DNA of 64,000 nucleotides from contig NZ_SJOH01000010.1 in assembly GCF_004331285.1 (NCBI RefSeq), positions 62,001 through 126,000 on the forward strand, given 5' to 3'. The notes under the pieces were generated by a model, which saw nothing but the letters and a program-made list of their open reading frames with translations, was not told where the DNA came from and did no database searches. This DNA is from Acinetobacter sp. ANC 3781 (GTDB lineage Bacteria > Pseudomonadota > Gammaproteobacteria > Pseudomonadales > Moraxellaceae). Each line of letters starts with the position of its first letter. Within the stretch, counting starts at the first letter, position 1. This document shows, one piece after another, positions 30,335 to 38,089 of this stretch. The translations under genes and the position numbers were made by a program.

Positions 30335-31528
30335 ATGAAAAAATTTATTTTTTCAGGGTTACTTTTGTGCCTAGGAAATGCACATGCAATAGAAGACCTG
30401 AAAATAAGCAATACCGTTACTTTAAAAAACCTGTATGCAGAGCGGGATTATAGTGAAAGTGATGCAGACCTAGGCAGTTGGACACAAGGGCTGATTTATC
30501 GAGGAAAATTTAGCTATAAACTGAATCAGGACTGGAATGTCGCGTTAAATCCTTCTTTTCAATATGCTTACCGACTGAGTAATGATAAAGGTCTTGCAGA
30601 TACTATTTTGCCTTTTGATCCAATCGCCCAAGAGCAAAAACAACATCAGCACAAGCAAGGGATTAATTTCGAGGCTTCATTTCAAAATCATACGCTAAGT
30701 TATGGTGAACAATGGATTAATAATCCAATGCTAGTGGTAGATCCATCTCGACAATTACTCCCATCATTTCATGGTGCGGTATATACAGGGAAATTTAAGG
30801 ATACTACCGTTTCAGCAGGTTTAATTGATAAGTATTCACGTCGTAGTGCTGAACATTTCAAAAAAATTAGTGTAAAAAATATTGAATCTGATGGTTTAAC
30901 TTATTTAGACATTCAGCATGCAATATCACCTAATTTAAAATTACATGTGTTCAATGGTTATCTGGAAAACCTTTATAACCAAAGTATGTTGGGGTTAGAT
31001 TATAAATGGCAATTTCTTGATACAAAAATGCAAACCAACTTCCGTTACTTTAATAACACAGATATTGGAGATGCAAAACTAGGTTCAGTAGACAGCAACA
31101 ACATTGGCATTATCAACTATGCAGAAGTACTGCCAAAATTGAAAGTAGGTATCGGCTACCAAAAAATATTTGGCGACAATAATTATCCTTTAATTGATGG
31201 TCCTATTCCTGTACTTGATTTTATTAACTGGACTCAAGGCTCGTTCATTAAAAAAGATGAAGAGTCATATCATCTAACTTTAAGTTATGATTTTGATGCC
31301 CTCATACCCGGTTTAAAATTAGACACCAAATATATTCGCGGTGAAAACTTTAAGACCCAAGGCAAGGACGACAATGAAACAGAGTTTAACTATCGTTTTG
31401 GCTATACAATTAACGACGGTCTGTTCCAAGGCTTAAGTTTCTCATGGCTCAATATTGATTATAAATCTAAGTATGGTCGAGATTATAACGAGAATCGTGT
31501 CTATACCATGTATACCTTTAAATTTTAA
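30335..31528 (+). CDS. OprD-family porin of the sulfatase operon
   Basis: A 397-residue outer-membrane barrel protein with a signal peptide (about residues 1-18, ending AHA). OprD-like blocks include LKNLYAERDYSESDADLGSWTQGL and MLVVDPSRQLLPSFHG near 130-146. The C-terminus VYTMYTFKF fits outer-membrane insertion. It lies 28 bases after the FGE gene with AAGGA before the ATG and is followed by a terminator. It is a paralogue of the porin at 25935. It probably admits the sulfate ester hydrolysed by the co-encoded sulfatase. Confidence 0.87.
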   Translation: MKKFIFSGLLLCLGNAHAIEDLKISNTVTLKNLYAERDYSESDADLGSWTQGLIYRGKFSYKLNQDWNVALNPSFQYAYRLSNDKGLADTILPFDPIAQEQKQHQHKQGINFEASFQNHTLSYGEQWINNPMLVVDPSRQLLPSFHGAVYTGKFKDTTVSAGLIDKYSRRSAEHFKKISVKNIESDGLTYLDIQHAISPNLKLHVFNGYLENLYNQSMLGLDYKWQFLDTKMQTNFRYFNNTDIGDAKLGSVDSNNIGIINYAEVLPKLKVGIGYQKIFGDNNYPLIDGPIPVLDFINWTQGSFIKKDEESYHLTLSYDFDALIPGLKLDTKYIRGENFKTQGKDDNETEFNYRFGYTINDGLFQGLSFSWLNIDYKSKYGRDYNENRVYTMYTFKF

Positions 31529-31538
31529 AATCCATGAT

Positions 31539-31566
31539 AAAAACAGCTGAATTATTCAGCTGTTTT
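31539..31566 (+). terminator. Terminator of the sulfatase operon
   Basis: The stem AAAACAGCTGA / TCAGCTGTTTT with a 5-nt loop lies 10 bases after the porin stop. Confidence 0.85.
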
Positions 31567-31723
31567 ACACGCTAGATACTCAGAATAAAATACAGTAAAG
31601 ATAAATCTAGCGCTCATTCCAATAAAGCAATGAGCAAAACAATTCAGGATTATTGATTAAATCACATCGAAAACACCAATCAAATAATTGATTAAATAAT
31701 TTTAAATCAAATTATTCAAAATT

Positions 31724-31752
31724 AAAAAGCACCCATATTCGGGTGCTTTTTC
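31724..31752 (-). terminator. Terminator of the mhpDFE operon
   Basis: The stem AAAGCACCC / GGGTGCTTT with a short loop and flanking A/T runs lies 20 bases after the mhpE stop on the minus strand. Confidence 0.88.
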
Positions 31753-31772
31753 TTTGAAACTTAATACTTTAA

Positions 31773-32792
31773 TTAAGCGTGAAGCTCTTTTGCTTTGGAC
31801 ATGGTCAAAGCAAGGTCTTCAATCATGTCTTCCTGACCACCTACCGTACCGCGGCGACCCAATTCCATCAGAATTTCACGCGCGGAAACACCATATTTCG
31901 CTTCAGCACGTTTAGCGAATAACAGGAAAGAAGAGTAAACACCAGCATAACCTAAAGTTGCTGCATCACGGTCGGCACGAATCGGTTGCTGCATCATTGG
32001 AATAATCAGTTCTTCAGCAATATCCTGAACTTTAAACAAGTCCACCCCTGTGTCCATTTGCATACGGTTAGCAACCGCAACAAACAATTCAAGTGGTGTA
32101 TTACCTGCACCTGCGCCTAAACCGGCAGAAGCCAAATCGACACGCGTTGCACCGGCTTGAACCGCTGAAACAGAATTGGCAACGCCCATACCCAAGTTAT
32201 GGTGACCGTGGAAACCGATTTCGATCTCTGAAGCCAAGTTGGCACGTAAGATACCCACTCGGTCAGTCACATCATTCGGTAACATATAGCCGGCAGAATC
32301 CGTCACATAGATACAGTTTGCACCGTAAGACACCATTTTCTTCGCTTCTTCAAGAAGATGCTCAGGTGATGCCATGTGAGCCATCATCAAGAAGCCCACA
32401 GTGTCCATGCCCAGTTTGCGCGCAGCAGTAATGTGCTGTTCAGAAACATCAGCTTCTGTAGAGTGTGTTGCAACACGAATTGTTGCTACACCTACATCAT
32501 GTGCCATTTTTAAGTGGTCAACCGTACCAATACCGGGAATTAAAAGTGCAGATACTTTGGCTTGTTTAAGCTTTGGAATTACCGCAGTTAAATATTCTTC
32601 ATCCGTTGCAGCTGCAAAACCGTAGTTCACAGAGTTGCCGCCTAAGCCGTCACCATGGGTTACTTCGATTAAAGGTACCCCAGCATCATCAAGGGCAGTT
32701 GCAATCGCAACCATTTGCGCTGGTGTAGTTTGATGGCGCATCGGGTGCATACCATCACGTAACGTCATATCATTAATAATAATTTTTGACAT
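31773..32792 (-). CDS. mhpE: MhpE, 4-hydroxy-2-oxovalerate aldolase
   Basis: A 339-residue class II (metal-dependent) aldolase that splits 4-hydroxy-2-oxovalerate to pyruvate and acetaldehyde. The N-terminus [17 protein letters not shown] holds the catalytic Arg-Asp pair, and [18 protein letters not shown] near 195-212 supplies the metal-binding His residues. [17 protein letters not shown] near 220 is typical. Acetaldehyde is channelled to MhpF, its physical partner in the family. The start is ATG 32792, with AGGAG upstream; a longer frame overlaps mhpF without support. Confidence 0.95.
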   Translation of the reverse strand: MSKIIINDMTLRDGMHPMRHQTTPAQMVAIATALDDAGVPLIEVTHGDGLGGNSVNYGFAAATDEEYLTAVIPKLKQAKVSALLIPGIGTVDHLKMAHDVGVATIRVATHSTEADVSEQHITAARKLGMDTVGFLMMAHMASPEHLLEEAKKMVSYGANCIYVTDSAGYMLPNDVTDRVGILRANLASEIEIGFHGHHNLGMGVANSVSAVQAGATRVDLASAGLGAGAGNTPLELFVAVANRMQMDTGVDLFKVQDIAEELIIPMMQQPIRADRDAATLGYAGVYSSFLLFAKRAEAKYGVSAREILMELGRRGTVGGQEDMIEDLALTMSKAKELHA

Positions 32793-32802
32793 GGTCTGCT
32801 CC

Positions 32803-33717
32803 TTAAACTTCTGCTTCAGCGTGCGCTGTTTGGTTAGCGATGAGACGTTCTGCAAACATTTCTGCAGTACGTGCAGCAGCTGCAGTCATAATGTCCAGGT
32901 TGCCGGCATATTTAGGTAAGTAATCGCCTAAGCCTTCAACTTCCATAAATACTGATACACGGTTGCCATCAAAGACTGGACCATTTACAAGTTTGTAACC
33001 TGGTACATATTTTTGAACTTCCTTGATCATGGCATGCACAGATGCTGTGATTGCAGCTTGATCCGGCGTACCTTCAACAAGACAGTGCACCGTGTCACGC
33101 ATCATGAGCGGTGGCTCAGCAGGGTTGATAATGATGATGGCTTTACCTTGTTTCGCACCGCCCACTTGCTCAATTGCACCGGCAGTGGTGCGTGTAAATT
33201 CATCAATGTTTTTACGTGTGCCTGGACCAACCGATTTCGTTGACACAGTGGCAATAATTTCACCATAGTTCACAGGTTGAACACGTGAAATCGCTGCTAC
33301 CATAGGAATAGTTGCCTGACCGCCACATGTCACCATATTTACGTTCGGCAATTCACCTTGTTCAAGCAAAGCTTCTAGGTTGACCGGTGGTACGCAGAAT
33401 GGACCAATCGCTGCAGGCGTCAAGTCAATCATCTGTACGCCAAGTTCGTTTAACTTGCGGCTGTTTTCAGCATGGACATAAGCAGACGTTGCATCAAAGG
33501 CAATTTGAATATTGTCTGTTAAAACGTGAGGCAATAAACCGTCTACGCCCTCAGCAGTGGTTTTAATGCCCATTTTCGCAGCACGTGCCAAACCTTCCGA
33601 TGTCGGGTCAATCCCCACCATCCAAACTGGCTCTAACCATTCGCTACGTTGAAGTTTGTAAAGCAAGTCAGTCCCAATGTTCCCAGGACCAATCAATGCA
33701 CATTTAATCTTTTTCAT
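32803..33717 (-). CDS. mhpF: MhpF, acylating acetaldehyde dehydrogenase
   Basis: A 304-residue NAD-dependent enzyme converting acetaldehyde and CoA to acetyl-CoA. The Rossmann motif [16 protein letters not shown] is at residues 8-22. The catalytic Cys is in [18 protein letters not shown] near residue 130, and the C-terminal half carries [15 protein letters not shown]. The length matches BphJ/DmpF/MhpF. It forms a channelling complex with MhpE, encoded 10 bases downstream. Confidence 0.95.
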   Translation of the reverse strand: MKKIKCALIGPGNIGTDLLYKLQRSEWLEPVWMVGIDPTSEGLARAAKMGIKTTAEGVDGLLPHVLTDNIQIAFDATSAYVHAENSRKLNELGVQMIDLTPAAIGPFCVPPVNLEALLEQGELPNVNMVTCGGQATIPMVAAISRVQPVNYGEIIATVSTKSVGPGTRKNIDEFTRTTAGAIEQVGGAKQGKAIIIINPAEPPLMMRDTVHCLVEGTPDQAAITASVHAMIKEVQKYVPGYKLVNGPVFDGNRVSVFMEVEGLGDYLPKYAGNLDIMTAAAARTAEMFAERLIANQTAHAEAEV

Positions 33718-33756
33718 GAATGTGTACTCTCAAAAATTCTGTGTTTAGCTCAATGC

Positions 33757-34554
33757 TTATTCAGCTGCAAACGCTGCTGTCACTGAACCAAAGCCTTCAA
33801 TTTCAACTTTAAATTCATCACCTGGGTTTGCAACAACCATCGGGCCTAATGCACCGGTTAAAACGATGTCACCCGCCAACAGTGGACGGCCACGACGAAC
33901 CATTTCATCAGCCAACCAAACCGCAGCATTGAGTGGATTTGCAAGGCAGGCTTTACCTACACCTTGAGAGACCACTTCATCCCCGCGGGTCATGGTCATT
34001 TTGCAGTTCACCAAGTCCAGGTTTTCAAGTTTCACTGGACGTGAACCTAAAACAAATGCAGCTGAAGAGGCGTTATCGGCAACGGTATCAATCAAGGAAA
34101 TTTTCCAGTTTTCAATCCGGCTATCCACCACTTCTACCGCTGGCAAGGCATATTCAGTCGCACTAATAATGTCTGCATAGGTATGATGTTCTTTGGTAAG
34201 ATCTTTATTGATGATTAATGCGATTTCTGCTTCAACTTTAGGCTGAATCAAGAGACCTACCGGGATTGCTTCGCCATCACCATACGACATGTCGGCAAAC
34301 AACATCCCGAAGTCAGGCTGATCTACACCGAGTTGAGCTTGTACAACTTTTGAAGTCAAACCGATTTTGCGGCCGACTAAACGACGTCCTTCGCTTAGGG
34401 CACGTTGGGTATTTACTTCTTGAACTGCGTAAGCAATATCTACATCCGCACTTTCACCACCCAGTTGCGGGCGAATCGGTGCAATCGCAGTTTGTGACAA
34501 CTCAGCTTCTCTAAGCGCTAAGGCGACTGATTCAACAACAGCAGAATTCGACAT
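33757..34554 (-). CDS. mhpD: MhpD, 2-oxopent-4-enoate hydratase
   Basis: A 265-residue FAH-related metal-dependent hydratase that adds water to 2-hydroxypentadienoate to give 4-hydroxy-2-oxovalerate. GRKIGLTSKVVQAQLGVDQPDFG near 60-82 and the acidic cluster PKVEAEIALIINKDL near 103 (metal ligands Glu) are the family landmarks. The start is ATG 34554 after AAGGAAA; the frame extends seven codons further without a site. It is the first gene of mhpDFE, 39 bases before mhpF. Confidence 0.94.
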   Translation of the reverse strand: MSNSAVVESVALALREAELSQTAIAPIRPQLGGESADVDIAYAVQEVNTQRALSEGRRLVGRKIGLTSKVVQAQLGVDQPDFGMLFADMSYGDGEAIPVGLLIQPKVEAEIALIINKDLTKEHHTYADIISATEYALPAVEVVDSRIENWKISLIDTVADNASSAAFVLGSRPVKLENLDLVNCKMTMTRGDEVVSQGVGKACLANPLNAAVWLADEMVRRGRPLLAGDIVLTGALGPMVVANPGDEFKVEIEGFGSVTAAFAAE

Positions 34555-34993
34555 CAATGTTTCCTTAAACTGCAAAAAATTGGACTTATACCGTGATCGA
34601 TGGAAATGGAATGAACAATCAGAAAAATTCTATGCAAATGATCAAACCCATCAGCAAATGGGTGCTGCCCATCTTGGGAAAACGTGTATATGTATAAACT
34701 AATTTAGAATCTGAAAAATGCGCTTTTTATGCCAATACTTATTTTATTTTTTACAATAGCTATTACCTATAAAAGGAATTCTACTTTTTTGAGTGATACA
34801 AAGCAGTTAGCCTAGATATTCTATGATATCCGAGTCAGCAGCTCTGCAATGCAGGTGATTCATTTTAACAATCAATCCCGCCTACGACTAAAAGATGAGA
34901 CTATTGCTCCATTTTGAAGAAAAACGACATATTCATTGTTTTATCAAAATGATATTTTTAAATAATTAAAAACAAGAACTTAAAATATGAGTA
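34555..34993. other. Upstream region of mhpD
   Basis: This 439-base gap holds the mhpDFE promoter on the minus strand. Two adjacent hairpins, ACCCAT/ATGGGT at 34647-34663 and CCCA/TGGG at 34668-34678, lie about 95-125 bases upstream of the mhpD start and could be a leader structure or operator. No gene was recognised. Confidence 0.45.
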
Positions 34994-35374
34994 ATGAAAA
35001 TCAGGACACTGCTATTAACGGCTTTACTCACCCCTTTATGTCATACAGCCCTTGCATAAAATTATCAAAACAAAAACAAATATTTAATTTTAAGCGGCGC
35101 AAGTTGTCCGGGACTAAAATTTAATCCTCAAGCGACCGCTGCGGCCTAGCAAAATGAAATGAAATGTAGTCGTGGCTACTCCAATACCGATGCATGGCGT
35201 ATTAGCTGGATTACACCAAAGATTTTTATGATGACTGAAGTCATTCGTCCCAATGAAATTTCACCACCGCGTAATGATCTTTATAAAATTATGAGTATCC
35301 AAAATAAAACCGTCATTGTGGTCAATTCCTGGACCGGTTGGGGTAATCACAAACCTGATGTGCAAAAAATTTAG
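34994..35374 (+). pseudogene. Small secreted protein gene with two in-frame stops
   Basis: One uninterrupted frame runs from ATG 34994 to TAG 35374, broken by TAA at 35057-35059 and TAG at 35147-35149, with no frameshift. Segment 1 is a complete signal peptide of 21 residues ending HTALA, directly followed by the TAA. Segment 2 includes LILSGASCPGLKFNP. Segment 3 has ISWITPKIFMMTEVIRPNE and VIVVNSWTGWGNH. The whole would be a ~124-residue exported protein of unknown family. Both stops are one C-to-T change from Gln codons (CAA, CAG). Persistence of a clean frame suggests recent inactivation. Confidence 0.7.
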
Positions 35375-35408
35375 AATTCAATAAGTCAATTTAGAATTTA
35401 CTACGTAT

Positions 35409-35437
35409 AAAAAAGGGTGATTTGAAATCACCCTTTT
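35409..35437. terminator. Bidirectional terminator before the Gph-like gene
   Basis: The perfect stem AAAAGGGTGATTT / AAATCACCCTTTT with a very short loop serves the converging secreted-protein remnant and the HAD gene. Confidence 0.87.
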
Positions 35438-35453
35438 GAGCATCCGATAGATC

Positions 35454-36122
35454 TTAAACTGCTTGTTTTAAATTCACCTGATTTAAGAGAACCTGATGCA
35501 AACTTGCGACATCCTCTGCAATAGCCAACGGATTAAATTGTGCCAGCGTCTCAGGTGTATGCACCCCATAACTCACTCCAATACGGGGCATGGCAATGTT
35601 CTGTGCCATTTCCAAGTCATAAGAGGTATCACCGACCATAATCGCATTTTCAGCGTTTACGCCAGTAATGTGCAAAATTTCTGTAAGCATCAGTGGATCA
35701 GGTTTAGATTTGGTTTCGCTTGCTGCACGAGTCACGACAAAAAGCTCATGACTCTGGGTCTGACTTAACACACGGTCTAAACCTTTACGGCTTTTCCCTG
35801 TGGCAACCGCAAGTTTTACATCCTGCTGCGTTAGATCATTCAACAATTCCGCCACACCCTCAAACCATGCATCACCTTTCGAGTTTTCAACATAGTGAGT
35901 CGCATAACATTGCAAAATATCAGCGTGCAATTCAGGTACATCCGGAAATAACACTTGCGCGACTTCCGGCAGACCTAAACCAATGATGCTTTTCGCAGCT
36001 TCATCCGTTAAAGGCTGTTCATATTCTTGAGCAGCAAATTGCAAGCTTTTTACAATCTGACCGACTGAATCAAATAAAGTGCCATCCCAATCGAAAATGA
36101 CAAGTTCTACTGCTTTTTTCAT
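35454..36122 (-). CDS. HAD-IA phosphatase, Gph-like
   Basis: A 222-residue cytoplasmic phosphatase. Motif I FDWDGTLFDS is at residues 9-18, motif II is the Ser/Thr in VATGKSRKGLDRVL near 107, the Lys of motif III is in KSKPDPLML near 140, and motif IV is MVGDTSYDLEMA near 163. This is the phosphoglycolate phosphatase/phosphonatase-like group; a cap domain fills residues about 20-85. It lies downstream of rluC in the same direction, an association common in gammaproteobacteria. The substrate is not determined by sequence. Confidence 0.87.
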   Translation of the reverse strand: MKKAVELVIFDWDGTLFDSVGQIVKSLQFAAQEYEQPLTDEAAKSIIGLGLPEVAQVLFPDVPELHADILQCYATHYVENSKGDAWFEGVAELLNDLTQQDVKLAVATGKSRKGLDRVLSQTQSHELFVVTRAASETKSKPDPLMLTEILHITGVNAENAIMVGDTSYDLEMAQNIAMPRIGVSYGVHTPETLAQFNPLAIAEDVASLHQVLLNQVNLKQAV

Positions 36123-36244
36123 GAATTAATCCAATATTTGATTCAACGCAAAACCTAGCATTTATCTTTAAATCTCTCGGCCTACCTCTGTACCCACGAA
36201 AGAGGAATAAAATTTTCATAGAAAATTTAAAACAAGTATCTGCT

Positions 36245-36274
36245 ATGCAATGGCGACATGGATGTCGCCTTATG
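36245..36274. repeat. REP-like palindrome
   Basis: The core GGCGACAT/ATGTCGCC (36252-36269) is a perfect 8-bp stem with a 2-base centre, extended by TGCA flanks. It lies in the rluC-HAD gap and lacks a T-run, so it looks more like a dispersed intergenic palindrome than a terminator. Confidence 0.5.
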
Positions 36275-36362
36275 CATATCGTTTTCGCATCATAAATTTT
36301 TTAATTACTCTTGGGTGACGGGACTATTCATCGAATACTCCCGCTGCTTGAGAGAAGAAAAT

Positions 36363-37334
36363 TCAGTCTTGGTCACGATCCGTTAGAACCGGTTCCTTAT
36401 CTTTCTTCTGCGCACGTAACTGCGCCACCAGACTCTGCATATCTTCAGGCAATGGTGCTTCAATGGTTTCATAACCCGGAATTTCCAGGCGCAGTGCATG
36501 TAAGCATAAACGACGTGCTTTCGGACCTTTGTAGGCAGTTTCATGACCATATTTTTCATCGCCAATTAAAGGATGACCAATACTTAAACCATGCACACGA
36601 ATCTGGTGAGTACGACCTGAAAGCGGCGATGCATAGACAAGCGTTGCATGCATAAAGCGCTCCGCCACATTCCATTGCGTCTTAGACTCTTTACCTTCTT
36701 TAGATACGCATACACGACGCTCGCCATTGGCAAGCTCATAACGATGCAATGGTGCATCAATCAGTTGACGATCGATCACGACATTGCCTTTTACAATTGC
36801 CGCATAGGTTTTTTTAATTTTGTGTTCACGCAGTAAATCTTGCAGGGTTTTTAAAGTGCTGCGTTTTTTACTGATCATCACCAGACCGGAAGTATCACGG
36901 TCAATACGGTGAATCAGTTCAAGATATTTCTTGCCGGTTGCTGCGCGCAAGCCTTCAATCAGACCATAGGCCACGCCGCTGCCGCCATGTACGGCAATGC
37001 CAGAAGGTTTATTGACCACCATCAAGCCTTCATCTTCATAAATCACGCGGCTGAGCAGGCTTTGAGCCACTTTGTCCGATACCGGTGCAGGTGTTTCATC
37101 TTTAGGCTCATAACGAATTGGCGCAACACGAATTTGGTCGCCAATATTCAGTTTGGTTTCGGCTTTGATACGCTTTTTATTGACCCGAACCTGCCCTTCA
37201 CGCATCAAACGATAAATACGACTTTTAGGCACGCCTTTAAGTCGGGAAAATAAAAAATTATCAATGCGTTGGCCTGATTGATGCTCGTCCACTTCAAACC
37301 AAGTGACACTTTGCCATTCTTGCGTAGAATTCAT
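36363..37334 (-). CDS. rluC: RluC, 23S rRNA pseudouridine synthase
   Basis: A 323-residue enzyme that isomerises U955, U2504 and U2580 of 23S rRNA (E. coli numbering). An S4 RNA-binding domain is at about 20-75 (QRIDNFLFSRLKGVPKSRIYRLMREG). The RluA-family catalytic block is LIHRIDRDTSGLVMISKK near residue 147-164, with the catalytic Asp in HRIDRDTSG. SPLSGRTHQIRVHGLSIGHPLIGDEKYG near 245 is also typical. Start ATG 37334 is chosen, as six further upstream codons begin with TTG. It diverges from rne, as in E. coli. Confidence 0.94.
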   Translation of the reverse strand: MNSTQEWQSVTWFEVDEHQSGQRIDNFLFSRLKGVPKSRIYRLMREGQVRVNKKRIKAETKLNIGDQIRVAPIRYEPKDETPAPVSDKVAQSLLSRVIYEDEGLMVVNKPSGIAVHGGSGVAYGLIEGLRAATGKKYLELIHRIDRDTSGLVMISKKRSTLKTLQDLLREHKIKKTYAAIVKGNVVIDRQLIDAPLHRYELANGERRVCVSKEGKESKTQWNVAERFMHATLVYASPLSGRTHQIRVHGLSIGHPLIGDEKYGHETAYKGPKARRLCLHALRLEIPGYETIEAPLPEDMQSLVAQLRAQKKDKEPVLTDRDQD

Positions 37335-38089
37335 ACAGTTACTATGACCCAAAAAAATACTAAAATTGATTAAAAACTGATCACTTAGGCTATGCTTTAC
37401 ACAAGAAACATAAGCTTAACCCATAGGCAGATGCTGCAAGGTTTGATATAGTCAGCGCACGGATACCACCGTTAGTGTGAAAAAATTTAATTCCTTCAAT
37501 ATTTTTGAAGCTCAAAATTAAATTTCATAATTCACATTAAATACGGAAAGGTCCCTAAAGAATATGCCGACGCCGAAGGCTTATTATATCGGCAAAAAAG
37601 CAAACTGTTGCGTTTAATTGTACTTCGGTACATAAATCAGTCTGCCCTAAAAAATATGTCGCCAACTTAAAGTTGGTTTTAAACGTAAACTGATACACAT
37701 CAGATTAGTCGCACCCTGAAGTCGCATTCAGGCTACAACGTTGATGCATTGGATCTGCACCTAAAGCAACGATACGATGATAATTCCGTATCAAGACGCT
37801 CTATCTTAATGAAGGGATGATCTTCAAGCTACGTGACAGTGAAAGTTACTCACATCTAATGCACCGTTTGTCCGCCAGTGAATTGTTCAGGTGACTTTAA
37901 TCGTTTAAAGATTGAAGCCGTATTGGTCATCATCAATACATGAATCAAAAACCGAAGCCCAAAAAAAGGCCGGTAAAAAAGCTCAGACCACAAGCGTTTA
38001 TTTGAGATCTGAGTATTGATCCGTAATGTGTGATGTTCGCTACGTGAATAGCGATGTTTTGCTGTGTATCACTATTAGGTGTTACACCC
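37335..38089 (+). promoter_or_regulatory. Long structured leader region of rne
   Basis: A 755-base gap between rluC and rne, far longer than its neighbours. It contains several short hairpins: UGUAC-UUCG-GUACA at 37619-37632 (a stable UUCG tetraloop), CTGAT/ATCAG at 37690-37703 and GATACG/CGTATC at 37771-37792. A 17-codon ORF starts at ATG 37564 (MPTPKAYYIGKKANCC...). E. coli rne has a 361-nt 5' UTR whose hairpins mediate RNase E autoregulation; a similar role here is inference. Confidence 0.55.
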
